A DNA stretch of 64,000 nucleotides from Lachancea kluyveri NRRL Y-12651 (lineage: Eukaryota > Ascomycota > Saccharomycetes > Saccharomycetales > Saccharomycetaceae), in the NCBI GenBank assembly GCA_000149225.2, contig CM000688.1, positions 1-64,000 on the forward strand, written 5' to 3'. Both the position numbers and the translations under genes were made by a program. Shown piece by piece: positions 53,479-62,678 of the stretch; the stretch's first letter is position 1; each line of letters opens with the position of its first letter. Under the pieces are notes generated by a model, which was not told where the DNA came from, searched no databases, and worked only from the letters and a program-made list of their open reading frames with translations.

Positions 53479-54777
53479 TTACAGCAATTTGGTTTTCACG
53501 ATGTCTTGGCGGATTTTGAATGTGTAATACGCCATCACCATCATTATAACTACCAAAGGGATCAGCCACATAGTTAATTTGGCGACAATGTCATCAGGGT
53601 GGGGACCACTACCGTTAGCAGCATACAAAATACTATTCTTGGTGGCCTCCCTGACTCTTTCCTGTTCCTTTAACAACTGTTCCAATTTTTCATCCATCTT
53701 GATAAAATCTTGAAATGAATCCATGTTTACTGAACCTTCTTTATCGCTGCCAATCACGGAAATGACACTTTTTAGTATTGCGGTTAACTCATCCAATTTT
53801 TTAGAATTCTGTTTTTCTAATAGAGCTAGTGCTTCCAGTTCCTTAGATAACTCGCTAATGTCGTTCGCTAACACTTTTCCCTCCAACTTATCTAGCTTTT
53901 CGTAGATTTTGTAGTTGCTAATAGTGCCAGCCTCATTGCTTAACTCCAATGACGATTTTTCAACTAGCTCTTCTTTTCCAGTCTTCTGGTCGACAACTTT
54001 GGTGATCAATTTAGGTTGGTCCATTGCCTTCACATTTGGAATTAGTGAATCTTCGGTAACGCCATCGTAAACTTGCAGCTTCAAAATCTCAAAAGACTCG
54101 GGAGTATTGGCGTTTTCTGCGGTCACACCGATTCGGTAGTTACCAGCAGGTAGCTTGACTTTTCTAGTTTGGAAACAAACTTTGTTGTCAACTTGTAGTT
54201 TTAATATATTGTTATCGCGAGCACTGTATGTTAGCCTCACATTTAGTGGCACTGAAGAGTCCTGGTAAGCCAGTAGACAAGAACCAAATGACTTGTCGTA
54301 AATGTTTTCTTTACTGAATTTTTCAGTGCCGTCGTTCAATTGGGCCCGAAGATTACTGCCCAACACGCCATTGTTTTCGATCAAAATCTGTAAACCATCA
54401 TATTTAGAGGGCCCATTAAATAGCTGGACATCTTTACCGCTTTTGGAATCAATAAACCAGAAAGCGATTCCGCCTTCTGATTTTCCGAGAAAGTTGACGC
54501 TTCTGAAGGTCCACTCAATGGTGAGGTCCTCGCCCAATTTGTAATTCTGTTTGTGCCACAAAGAACCCTTGGTGTTCGTCTTCGGTGTTAGCAAGATTCT
54601 ACCTTCTTCTAAACGGGTAGCGTCACTAATGGTCCAAGTGGATGGTAATTTAGAAACCTGAACCAAATCAGATAGAGAGAAGTCTGTGTTCAAAATTTCA
54701 CTGTCTGATTTTTCCAAAGGATGTGCCCACACAACCACATCAAGCAAAAAGAACAGAAACCACAATACAGCTTTCAT
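53479..54777 (-). CDS. EMP47: ER-Golgi L-type lectin cargo receptor Emp47/Emp46
   Basis: A 432-residue type I membrane protein of the ERGIC-53-like lectin family, which helps glycoproteins leave the ER in COPII vesicles. A signal peptide (MKAVLWFLFFLLDVVVWA) is followed by an L-type lectin domain, about residues 30-245, with EGGIAFWFID, GPSKYDGLQILIENNG and FGSCLLAYQD. Coiled-coil segments span about 285-380. A single helix (MWLIPLVVIMMVMAYYTF) is near 402-419, with a short cytosolic tail ending KTKLL. That dilysine-type ER-retrieval tail is the one of Emp47. The gene would be the single ancestor-like counterpart of the EMP46/EMP47 duplicate pair. A CACGTG at 54900-54905 lies about 123 bp upstream. 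Confidence 0.95.
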   Translation of the reverse strand: MKAVLWFLFFLLDVVVWAHPLEKSDSEILNTDFSLSDLVQVSKLPSTWTISDATRLEEGRILLTPKTNTKGSLWHKQNYKLGEDLTIEWTFRSVNFLGKSEGGIAFWFIDSKSGKDVQLFNGPSKYDGLQILIENNGVLGSNLRAQLNDGTEKFSKENIYDKSFGSCLLAYQDSSVPLNVRLTYSARDNNILKLQVDNKVCFQTRKVKLPAGNYRIGVTAENANTPESFEILKLQVYDGVTEDSLIPNVKAMDQPKLITKVVDQKTGKEELVEKSSLELSNEAGTISNYKIYEKLDKLEGKVLANDISELSKELEALALLEKQNSKKLDELTAILKSVISVIGSDKEGSVNMDSFQDFIKMDEKLEQLLKEQERVREATKNSILYAANGSGPHPDDIVAKLTMWLIPLVVIMMVMAYYTFKIRQDIVKTKLL

Positions 54778-54958
54778 CTTAAGTAGCTGAATTTTTTTTT
54801 GTTTATGAATACCGAATTTTAAGTGTCTAAAAACACATTGTGACTTTGTTTGTTAGCAATTTGCAAGAGCTTCTTGGGCCGTGTATTATGTGATTTAATC
54901 ACGTGATACATAGTCGGGATGAAGTAGTTAGTGCACTAAATCTATATGAGTAGATTAT

Positions 54959-55363
54959 TTAAATAGTACAGTCGGTACATTCAGTACAATCTCTTCTGCT
55001 TTCATCATTTTTTGACTTCACAGTGCTTACTAGTGCCTCCTGTGATACAAATTCTCTTTCGATGTGCGCGCCCACCTTCACCTGATCCTCAAATACTAGT
55101 TTCTTGACACGTTGCTTAAGGAATTTACTATCAGGAAATCCACCATCTGTTTTACGGTCCCAAATAACAATTTCGCTCGTATGGTGCTCTCCTTCAGCTA
55201 AAGCATATCCCAGCACTTTGAATTCCCCCACATCTCCTGGTATCAGCGATACTTCACCTAACTGGTCACCGAACGTCTGCAACAATTCTTGGAGATACCA
55301 AGCACTTCTTAAGTTCCACTTGCATTTAGTGCAGAATCTAATACTCACTTTTGGAAGTGGCAT
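54959..55363 (-). CDS. SelW/SelT/SelH-like Rdx domain protein
   Basis: Choosing the Met at 55363 gives 134 residues beginning MPLPKVSIRFCTKCKWNLRS, the beta strand and CxxC loop of the Rdx (selenoprotein W-like, thioredoxin-fold) family; a longer frame from 55432 adds a charged, unconserved lead. Two Cys in FCTKCKW form the presumed redox centre (in animal SelW the equivalent has Sec). The second half has GEFKVLGYALAEGEHHTSEI and VIWDRKTDGGFPDSKFLKQR, the family's conserved FxV and WDRK-GGFP-KxLKQ blocks. The C-terminal tail is Cys-rich (CTECTDC) and may bind metal or be redox-active. It sits between EMP47 and RGD2, divergent from RGD2 with 185 bp between starts. Molecular function of yeast members is unknown to me. 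Confidence 0.82.
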   Translation of the reverse strand: MPLPKVSIRFCTKCKWNLRSAWYLQELLQTFGDQLGEVSLIPGDVGEFKVLGYALAEGEHHTSEIVIWDRKTDGGFPDSKFLKQRVKKLVFEDQVKVGAHIEREFVSQEALVSTVKSKNDESRRDCTECTDCTI

Positions 55364-55548
55364 TTTCTCTTCTGGTTGGTGCTTTTTGGTTGATGAACTC
55401 CGCGTTCGCTGGATTTCCGTAATTTGAAACACGAAATTGAGCCCGAATCTCTTTTCCTTACTTCAGCCTCTTAACTACAACCCCAAGAAACTATTGTTTC
55501 CAATCTGTTGTACATAGAAAATAGGAGCTCAAAAAAGCCGATTTTGGA

Positions 55549-57729
55549 ATGCCCTCATTTGCGGATAGTTTTTGGACTGATGATTTGACCACTGGCGTCG
55601 AAGCCCTGTTCGATAGACTACGTAAAGGGTCGGAACAAAACAGCCTGTTCATCCAGCTCTTTGCTTCGAGGATGCAGTTTGAAGTTGAATATGGTCGTCA
55701 GCTCTGCTGCATAAGAAATGGCATTGATAAGATCGATACGACTGGCGATAGCCGCTCTACTTTAGAAGCAGCGTTGGAAGGTATGGTGGTAGAAACGATT
55801 CAAGAAGGGAATCACCATTTAGCTATTGCAACGAACATCGAAGCTACGGTATTGGAACCTTTTAGTAAGTGGTGTACCGAGCACAAGCAAAGGATTGAAT
55901 ACTCTGAAAAGATTTTGAAGAACAACGTAGACAGTTTTTTAAAGTCTAAGAAGTACGTGGAGAAATTGGAACACAATTATTTCAGTAAGTGTAGAAGCTT
56001 AGAAGATTTCAAGAGATCCAATTTTAACGAAGATGAACTCACACATGCGATGAAGTCCTTAGAATTGCAGAGAACTTACGAATCAAATCTCGAAAAAGAG
56101 CGTGAATTTCAGAAACTGGGTACATTTGGTTCAATAGACTTTGATCATAAGACTATGCGGGAAACTTTGCAGCTTCTCTTGACAAAACTAGAAAAGAGCA
56201 CTTATAAAGTTCCATTGATTAATTTTGTCATTTACAATACCAACAATGGTAGCGAAATTGTCAAATTCCTAATGGAACATTTATCTTTGAAAGACGTAGA
56301 CCAGGCAGAAGCCTTTGGTCAAGATTTGTTAAACTACGGATTTTTGAAATACTGCAATGGTGTTGGTAATACGTTCGTTAACTCTAAAAAATTCCAATAC
56401 CAGTGGAAGCCGTATGCATACACTTTCGCTCGTGTCACGCAGCCAAACGCCACAGAAGATAATGAGGAAGAGAACGGAGTGAACTCGGGTGGTCTTTCCA
56501 ATTACATTCAAGATTTTAGATCAAAGATATCACAGCCCAGTAATGTCTCACCAACTACTGCTGTAGCACCTGCCATCAGTGGGACTGAAAAAACTTTATT
56601 TAAACTACTGTCAGAAGTAGAAGCAGCAGATTCAAAATATCATAAAGAGTGCTTGAAGCTAGATTCCCTACGTTGTTCGGTAGAGGAGCTCATGGTTGAT
56701 CACTATGCATTCATGGAAAAATGTGAATTTGACCGACTAAAGGCGTTGAAAAAGGTCACGTTGGATTTCTGTGCCACCATTAGCAATAAAATATCTTCAT
56801 TGAAGATCACGGTAGAGGGGTTGATGGCGAATGAATCTCATATTGATCCCACAGCTGATTTATTGCAAACTTTGGAACAATTTCGAACTGGCTTTTTCCA
56901 GCCACATGTTATTGCCTATAATAACTACTATAATCCTGGTGGCTTCCAAAACTTTGGGATTGATTTAGAAACCCGTTGCCGTTTAGACAAAAAAGTTGTT
57001 CCGTTGATTGTATCTACCATATTGTCGTACATGGATCATCTTTATCCTGAGCTGCCTAATGATAATGTGAGAACTACGATATGGACGGTTCCCGTCAAAT
57101 TACATTCAACCCATCAGTTGAGGAAACTGCTAAACATGAGACCCTTTAGCGACGAAGCCGAAATTATTGATATTTTGAAAGAATATAACTCAGAACCCAG
57201 CACAATGGCAAGCGTTCTAAAGATTTATCTTTTAGAGTTACCAGAACCACTGATATTTAATGAGGTTTATGACATTTTGAAAGCTTTGTATACAGAATTT
57301 CCTCCAGCCTCTTCATCTGGTCAATTCCAAGACACTGAAAAAGAAAGAAAAGAAGAAGCAGAAAATGAGAAAACACTCGGAAATCAAGTAGAGATTGATG
57401 CACAAAGGATAAAGGGAGTCTCGACGACGCTTTCTTCATTTCCTAGACCGCACATTGCCACGCTGGATGTTATCACCACTCACTTTTCAAGATTGATTAA
57501 GATTTTGAAGATGAGCTCTTTCGAATCTGGTAAGACTCTGGCAGATGAGTTTATCATTGCCATTTCTCAAGAATTTGCAAACTGTATTATCCAAGTTAAG
57601 TTACCGGATGGCAATGACTTGGGATACAAGATTTTCCACGACCTGTTGACATATAAAGAAAAGATCTTCCGTGACTTAAAAAGACGAGGCTCCAAGTCGA
57701 GGGCCAGTTCTTCTGATTCCAGTCAATGA
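55549..57729 (+). CDS. RGD2: Rho GTPase-activating protein Rgd2 (F-BAR, DEP, RhoGAP)
   Basis: The 726-residue protein matches S. cerevisiae Rgd2 (714), a GAP reported to act on Cdc42 and Rho5, with the F-BAR domain binding membrane. The F-BAR first half covers about 1-205 (SFWTDDLTTGVEALFDRL). A DEP domain, about 208-295 (NGSEIVKFLMEHLSLKDV, NYGFLKY), is inserted in it. The coiled second half is about 355-450 and the RhoGAP domain about 468-715, with FGIDLETRCRLDKKVVPLIV and VLKIYLLELPEPLIF. At the usual arginine-finger motif (G-IFRV-G) the sequence reads TTIWTVPV, with Thr at residue 513, so the classical Arg is not where expected. A Ser-rich tail ends the protein. It is convergent with SIC1, 71 bp apart. 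Confidence 0.93.
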   Translation: MPSFADSFWTDDLTTGVEALFDRLRKGSEQNSLFIQLFASRMQFEVEYGRQLCCIRNGIDKIDTTGDSRSTLEAALEGMVVETIQEGNHHLAIATNIEATVLEPFSKWCTEHKQRIEYSEKILKNNVDSFLKSKKYVEKLEHNYFSKCRSLEDFKRSNFNEDELTHAMKSLELQRTYESNLEKEREFQKLGTFGSIDFDHKTMRETLQLLLTKLEKSTYKVPLINFVIYNTNNGSEIVKFLMEHLSLKDVDQAEAFGQDLLNYGFLKYCNGVGNTFVNSKKFQYQWKPYAYTFARVTQPNATEDNEEENGVNSGGLSNYIQDFRSKISQPSNVSPTTAVAPAISGTEKTLFKLLSEVEAADSKYHKECLKLDSLRCSVEELMVDHYAFMEKCEFDRLKALKKVTLDFCATISNKISSLKITVEGLMANESHIDPTADLLQTLEQFRTGFFQPHVIAYNNYYNPGGFQNFGIDLETRCRLDKKVVPLIVSTILSYMDHLYPELPNDNVRTTIWTVPVKLHSTHQLRKLLNMRPFSDEAEIIDILKEYNSEPSTMASVLKIYLLELPEPLIFNEVYDILKALYTEFPPASSSGQFQDTEKERKEEAENEKTLGNQVEIDAQRIKGVSTTLSSFPRPHIATLDVITTHFSRLIKILKMSSFESGKTLADEFIIAISQEFANCIIQVKLPDGNDLGYKIFHDLLTYKEKIFRDLKRRGSKSRASSSDSSQ

Positions 57730-57748
57730 TACCCAAAATAAATATGTA

Positions 57749-57768
57749 CATATATATATATATATATA
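57749..57768. repeat. AT microsatellite in RGD2/SIC1 3' spacer
   Basis: About ten AT/TA dinucleotides between two convergent genes. Such UA repeats often act as efficiency elements in yeast 3'-end formation, possibly for both genes. Confidence 0.6.
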
Positions 57769-57800
57769 TTTTGACTATATAATACCTACCACAAAGAGCA

Positions 57801-58712
57801 TTACCCCTTATTATCCCGTTTTTGATCTTCCAATTCCCTAGCAAACAGCATTTGAGGTTTGAACCTCTCTTGTTCGTCTTTTGATAAATTTCTTTGTTTA
57901 ACCGTCTTACCATATTTATTAACGTATGTTACCGTTTCTTCTAACTCTGGGTTTTCTGCCAGCAGTTGTTGTTTGCGAGCTAGTCTTGTTTGTTTATCGG
58001 GAATATCATCCGATGAGAAGGGATCGATTAATTTCTGTTCTCGTATTAGTGTCTCATCATCGTCTCCATCGTCCGAAGAGAAGCAAGAGCCCGAATTATT
58101 GTTCCAGTCCTTTGCTAATTGGAAAGTTACTATTTTGTCGCTAGGTGTTCCTGGGACTTGCTTTGGTTGTTTTCTGGTTTGTGGTGTGACCTCATCTAGG
58201 TCTTCTTCCTCCAAGAATGACGAAAATATACCTGATCTAGATCCCATACTCTTTGGAGGCAAAAGTGATCCAATAACAGAAACGTCATCCTCGTTATCGA
58301 ATATCAACGGAGAAAGCTGTTTCTTGGAGCCCAGTCTACCAGAACCTGTTACCAACAGAGACGGTACCTGTTTCTCTTCCGAAGGAAATAGAACTCGGCT
58401 CACGTTACTCAGTTCACCAGTTTGCTGTAGGTCAAGCTTTCTTTTACCTGCGTTTTTAGGTGTATATTCAGGAGTTTTCAAGCCTTTGAATGGAGACCGG
58501 TGCACCTGTGACCTAAACCTATTTGAATTCATCTGCTGTTGCTGCTGTTGTTTCATCGAAACAGTACCTGGAGTAACAGGAGCCACAAATTTTGACTGGC
58601 GATGAGGAGTTTCTGGACTGAGCCGTAAGTCTGGAATATCTTGGGTTTCCTTGCCCTTCTTCCCTCTAGAAGATATGCCAACGGATGATCTTGGTGGTGT
58701 TGAGGGCGTCAT
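57801..58712 (-). CDS. SIC1: Cyclin-dependent kinase inhibitor Sic1
   Basis: The 303-residue protein is Sic1 (S. cerevisiae 284), which blocks Clb-Cdc28 in G1 until multisite phosphorylation sends it to SCF-Cdc4. It starts MTPSTPPRS like S. cerevisiae Sic1. CDK sites include T2, T5, S32, T35 (SPETP) and T47 (APVTPGTV, equivalent to the key T45). Further S/T-P sites lie in VHRSPFKGLKTPEYTP, VTPQT and VPGTPSD. The rest of the N-terminal 200 residues is low-complexity, with six Gln near residue 55. The C-terminal inhibitory region includes EETVTYVNKYGKTVKQRNLS and KDEQERFKPQMLF. Its place beside BOS1 matches YLR079W-YLR078C and argues against Whi5. Swi5/Ace2-type sites lie upstream. Confidence 0.92.
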   Translation of the reverse strand: MTPSTPPRSSVGISSRGKKGKETQDIPDLRLSPETPHRQSKFVAPVTPGTVSMKQQQQQQMNSNRFRSQVHRSPFKGLKTPEYTPKNAGKRKLDLQQTGELSNVSRVLFPSEEKQVPSLLVTGSGRLGSKKQLSPLIFDNEDDVSVIGSLLPPKSMGSRSGIFSSFLEEEDLDEVTPQTRKQPKQVPGTPSDKIVTFQLAKDWNNNSGSCFSSDDGDDDETLIREQKLIDPFSSDDIPDKQTRLARKQQLLAENPELEETVTYVNKYGKTVKQRNLSKDEQERFKPQMLFARELEDQKRDNKG

Positions 58713-58846
58713 CTCCTTTTCTGATTCCTTATGTTTAGCAAAGCAGAATTATTGTGTATGTAGCAACGTTATTGATCGGTGCTTAGAGTGAGGGTTCTCT
58801 TATATAGCTAGCGAATGAGTGTGATCTGAATACACCTAATTGAGCC

Positions 58847-58860
58847 AACCAGCGCCAGCC
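58847..58860 (+). promoter_or_regulatory. Swi5/Ace2-type sites in the SIC1/BOS1 divergent promoter
   Basis: AACCAGCG (58847-58854) matches the Swi5/Ace2 consensus RRCCAGCR, and GCCAGC follows directly; a third CCAGCC-like copy lies near 58907. They are about 135-200 bp upstream of SIC1. SIC1 in S. cerevisiae is switched on by Swi5 at mitotic exit. Confidence 0.6.
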
Positions 58861-59061
58861 ATTTCCTTTTTTTTACCTTTTGCGGATCAGCATGTCAAAG
58901 CAAGCCCAGCCATGTTAATTTTCCTCACTGACGTTAATTCGAATCCCGTAATCCGCATATTATATTTTTAATTCTCTGTACGGCAATGTGATTCAAGACA
59001 ACAAATAATGGAACGTTGAGACACCTAACAAACACGAAAAGAGAGAGATTACTCAAAAAAA

Positions 59062-59828
59062 ATGGTATGTAAACATCGCTCATGATGAGATTGTTCAAAA
59101 CATTTACTGACGTTTTCTATTAGAATGCTTTATACAACCATGCTGTGAAACAAAAGACGTTGTTGCAACGAGACTTGAGTAGATTTGAGAAAGATCTGGT
59201 CACAGCACCTATATCTCTGCAAGGCTCTATATCTACTACGCTTATCTCTTTGGAAAAGACTATAAATCAGTACAAGGACTATTTGGCCAAGTATAATTCT
59301 AGCACTCCTGCTGATAGTGAAGAAACACAGATCAAATACCAGAGCAGGTTGGATTCACTGCAACAGGTTTTGGCAGAGTCTAATGAGAAATTTCTAAAGT
59401 TGAAAAAGGAATTCAATGAAACAAATGCCCGCGAACAATTACTAAAATCTAGCAGCAATCCGTTCGATGAGGAAAATGTTATGAACAGACGCAATGTGGC
59501 TGTACAATCTTCTGCTCAAGCACAAACATCATCATCCCTTCCATTGTATGAGGGTTTACAGAAAGAGCAATCGATTTTTGAAAGGGGCAATGCCCAGTTA
59601 GATTACATTTTAGAAATGGGACAGCAATCTTTGGAGGACATTGTAGAACAAAATGCGGTTTTGCAAAAGGTACAGCAAACAATGACCAAGAGTCTGCATA
59701 CCCTGGGTGTCTCGAATGAAACCATAGAAAAAATCAACAAACGGGTGTTTAAAGACAAGTTTATTTTCTGGATTGCATTAATTCTGATGTTTCTAGGCTT
59801 TTACTTTTTATTAAAACTATTCAGATAA
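59062..59828 (+). CDS. BOS1: v-SNARE Bos1 (spliced; first exon is the ATG only)
   Basis: The gene is read as exons 59062-59064 and 59124-59828, giving 235 residues beginning [20 protein letters not shown], almost the same start as S. cerevisiae Bos1 (244 residues). Bos1 is an ER-to-Golgi Qb-SNARE. A long N-terminal helical region is followed by the SNARE motif (about 145-205, [20 protein letters not shown]) and a C-terminal membrane anchor ([20 protein letters not shown]). Without splicing, the ATG at 59062 is followed by intron sequence that runs into stops, and the body of the protein lacks an ATG at its conserved N-terminus. It is divergent from SIC1 (349 bp between starts) and convergent with FMP25 (33 bp). 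Confidence 0.95.
59065..59123 (+). other. BOS1 spliceosomal intron, 59 nt
   Basis: 5' site GTATGT directly after ATG, branch-like TACTGAC at 59105-59111 (consensus TACTAAC with one change), 3' site TATTAG at 59118-59123. S. cerevisiae BOS1 also has an intron near its start. Confidence 0.9.
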
Positions 59829-59861
59829 AAAATATTTACAAGAAAACTATTTATAAATGGC

Positions 59862-61643
59862 TTACCTTTTCCAGTAAATACAGCTTGCATTTCCACCAGC
59901 GGCAAGCTGTTGTTCTGGTTTCAATTGCAACCTGTTGTTAATGGTGAATAGTAGCTCTTCTGGATTTTTGTTGTACTTAATACCAGGCTCTAACAACTTG
60001 GGAACATTGCTTGGCTTGCACCATTTAATTCTTTTTCCGTTACCCAATTGGCCGTTTTCGTTGTAGCCCCAGACGAGCACATCGTTATTTTCCAGCTTGC
60101 ATATCACATGCTTGTCACCACAACCCCATTGCTCAATTTTCACACGTTTGGATTTGTCTTTTGTTATGTAATCTTTAATTTCATTGAGTACCTTCAGTTT
60201 GGTAGGCTCTGGTTGAGAATGTTTGAAATGGCCATTGCCTAGTTGGCCTTGAAGCCCATTGCCAAAGGAAAAGTAGGTGATGTTATCCATATCTTCTGCA
60301 ATATTGGCATTCTTCTCCCTAAAATATTTGTGTACGTCTTGTGGGATCACGCTGGCGTAAGAAGTGTCGCCAGAACAATGAATATCAACACATTTCAAAA
60401 CATTTTCTCTGGTAAAATGGGCGTTGAAGTTTGAGACTTTTTTGGGGAATGGGATATACTCCATATCATACGATATTGGATGGCCCAGTTGGCCATAGGT
60501 ATTTAGACCAAATGAGTACAGTTCCCCGACAGAATCACGAGCCAAAGTATGATAGTTACCACATTCAACCTGTTCGATGGTTCTTTTGGAGACTTTGTCA
60601 CTCCCGAGTACATTGTTCAATAGCTCAATTTCATACACCTGATTGCATTTAGGGAAGGGATCGAATTGAGAGAGCGTCGGAATACCAAATTGGCCTCTGG
60701 ATTTCGTAGCTTCCAAAGGACTGATACCAGTAGCACATGTATACGCTTTACCAACGTTGGAGATAAAGACCAGGTGTTCTCTACCGGTAGAAAATTGGGT
60801 GACATTTTTCTCGCCTTTTTCATTGAACAATTGTTTGGTTTCTAGTTTCCATTTATAAGAGCAATATTTTTTCCAAGGAGCGAGCAAGGACCTTTTCCAT
60901 TCGGTATACTTTTCCCTTAATTCTTCATCCTTAACTGGGATAACCAGAATTTCACCCTTTTTGTTTAAACCGTAGGCTACATTATTAGATATTTTCACCT
61001 CAATCAAGTTTTGGTCAGGCAAAATGGTTTCACAAGATTTCATATCCCAAGCCATCAGATCGCCACGTTCGTCAACAGCTAGGTTCTTGAAGGAGCCATC
61101 CAAAGTTATGTCTCTCAGATATTTGTTGTCAAACCAAGGGACTCTTTGGGGAAACTTATTTACCTTACCGTCACCAATTCTTTCTCCCCAGTAATAAACG
61201 CCTGGTACATCACTACCGGGCTCTGTTTCAGGGATGTAAGGTATTTCTGATAGTGCCTTCTTCTTTTTGTTTTTTACCAACTTTTCAATGGTGTCATCAT
61301 CTACCTTTATGTCCTTGGTTAACCACCAACCTTTAATTTGAGGCCATTTCATATAAGCAGTACCTATTGCACCTACCCCTGCCACAAGAAACAGCCCTTG
61401 TAAAGCCGCGGTTAGTTTCAAGATTTTCTCCATTCGATCTTGGTAGTCCTTTTCCTTCTGCCTATCCGTCTTCTCCGTCCAATCAAAATCATTTTCCGTT
61501 CTCTTTGCACTGTACAATCCGCGATTCAATTTCTGGGCCATCAACTCTGCATCATCAAACTTTGGTATATTTTTGTGCAGTCTTGAGTTATAATGGAATA
61601 GACGGACTGATCTCGTTGCCTTCAAACAGCGTTTCGCAATCAT
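59862..61643 (-). CDS. FMP25: Mitochondrial RCC1-repeat protein Fmp25
   Basis: Starting at the Met at 61643 gives 593 residues (S. cerevisiae Fmp25: 583) and an N-terminus, MIAKRCLKATRSVRLFHYNS, that is basic and hydroxylated like a mitochondrial targeting sequence. An upstream Met at 61730 would add 29 unlikely residues. A helix near 82-100 (LQGLFLVAGVGAIGTAYM) may anchor it in the inner membrane. RCC1-type beta-propeller blades follow: SFGLNTYGQLGH, YFSFGNGLQGQLGNG, VWGYNENGQLGNG and GNYHTLARDSVGELY. The protein is linked to respiratory-complex assembly in yeast. It overlaps none of its neighbours: convergent with BOS1, divergent from FMP32. Confidence 0.93.
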   Translation of the reverse strand: MIAKRCLKATRSVRLFHYNSRLHKNIPKFDDAELMAQKLNRGLYSAKRTENDFDWTEKTDRQKEKDYQDRMEKILKLTAALQGLFLVAGVGAIGTAYMKWPQIKGWWLTKDIKVDDDTIEKLVKNKKKKALSEIPYIPETEPGSDVPGVYYWGERIGDGKVNKFPQRVPWFDNKYLRDITLDGSFKNLAVDERGDLMAWDMKSCETILPDQNLIEVKISNNVAYGLNKKGEILVIPVKDEELREKYTEWKRSLLAPWKKYCSYKWKLETKQLFNEKGEKNVTQFSTGREHLVFISNVGKAYTCATGISPLEATKSRGQFGIPTLSQFDPFPKCNQVYEIELLNNVLGSDKVSKRTIEQVECGNYHTLARDSVGELYSFGLNTYGQLGHPISYDMEYIPFPKKVSNFNAHFTRENVLKCVDIHCSGDTSYASVIPQDVHKYFREKNANIAEDMDNITYFSFGNGLQGQLGNGHFKHSQPEPTKLKVLNEIKDYITKDKSKRVKIEQWGCGDKHVICKLENNDVLVWGYNENGQLGNGKRIKWCKPSNVPKLLEPGIKYNKNPEELLFTINNRLQLKPEQQLAAGGNASCIYWKR

Positions 61644-61810
61644 TGCTTCTTCTTGTTCATGATAATCGCAGATGTATGAATTATTTACACGATGCTGATT
61701 TTTTTTGGGTTCACCGTATGCTGGGATCAAAACTTGGGAAGAGAAAAAAGGATCATTAATCTTTCATACACCTATAACGAGAGTGCTCATTAATCGTAGG
61801 TCTCGGAAAT

Positions 61811-62449
61811 ATGATTGCTACGAGATTTACTGGTAGGTTGTCACCACATTTGTCATTATACAGGGGATTTCATTGTACACCAAGATATCTCTATGATTTT
61901 GAAACTATACACATAAAGAATACCAATAAGTTCAGGCAACAATTAGTTGAAAAAGGTGAGTTCACTTCTCAACAGGCAAATGCAATAGTTGATATCATGG
62001 CAGATGCTCTGAGAGGAGGCGTGGCTCATGTATCGCAAGACTTGGCCTCTAGAGAAAAATTAACCAAGTTAATGTACCAGCAACGGGTTGATTTTGCTAA
62101 GCTTAGAGACCAACTGTTAACCGCAGACCGTAGCGAATTCCATTCGATCCGAAACGAACATGAGCGGATAAGAAACGATTTAGAAAAGTTGAGAACCAAG
62201 TTGAGAGAGGAAGTCACGAAGGCAAATGCGGGCTTCAAGTTGGACATTTCGTTAGAGAAAGGTCGTATACGCGAAGAGAGCAGCCATCACGACATGCAAA
62301 TCAAGGAGATCGACACAAGGATTGACCAGGAGGTTAGCAACATGAAAATGCAGATTGATTCCGTCAAGACTCAAGTGATGCAGTGGTTGATTGGTGTATG
62401 CACAGGTACTTTTGCCCTTGTGCTTGCGTACGTGAGATTACTTTCGTAA
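61811..62449 (+). CDS. FMP32: Mitochondrial coiled-coil protein Fmp32 (CCDC90/MCUR1 family)
   Basis: The 212-residue protein matches S. cerevisiae Fmp32 (207), a mitochondrial inner-membrane protein associated with cytochrome oxidase and proline metabolism. The N-terminus (MIATRFTGRLSPHLSLYRGF) is a typical presequence. It is followed by the family's conserved FETIHIKNTNKFRQQLVEKG and TSQQANAIVDIMADALRGG, a long coiled coil (about 75-180) and a C-terminal membrane helix (QWLIGVCTGTFALVLAYVRL). It is divergent from FMP25 with 167 bp between chosen starts, and convergent with SEC53. In S. cerevisiae its neighbours are RGD2 and SEC53. Confidence 0.95.
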   Translation: MIATRFTGRLSPHLSLYRGFHCTPRYLYDFETIHIKNTNKFRQQLVEKGEFTSQQANAIVDIMADALRGGVAHVSQDLASREKLTKLMYQQRVDFAKLRDQLLTADRSEFHSIRNEHERIRNDLEKLRTKLREEVTKANAGFKLDISLEKGRIREESSHHDMQIKEIDTRIDQEVSNMKMQIDSVKTQVMQWLIGVCTGTFALVLAYVRLLS

Positions 62450-62678
62450 TCCTACGCTGAACTACACTAGGGCAACAACGAAGCATACCGGGCACAAGGA
62501 AGCGTAAGCTCAGGATGTGTGGGAAATTGTAAAGGTTTACGTATGAATAGTGGAGCAAAACAAGCTTTCTTTTTTTCTCTTATCGTATTTTCTTTTCTGG
62601 CTAAAAACAAAATTTACGAAACTAATCTATTATATCGGTATCCTTTTACGGTTAGAAAGCCGTGTAGCTGGGTCCCAC

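Noticed and set aside
57801-58712. WHI5 as identity of the SP/TP-rich protein
   Set aside because: The N-terminus MTPSTPPRS, the C-terminal block and the BOS1 neighbour all fit SIC1.
58930-58955. tRNA-like B-box (ttcgaatcccgtaa) in the SIC1/BOS1 promoter
   Set aside because: No A box, acceptor stem or anticodon arm at the right distance.
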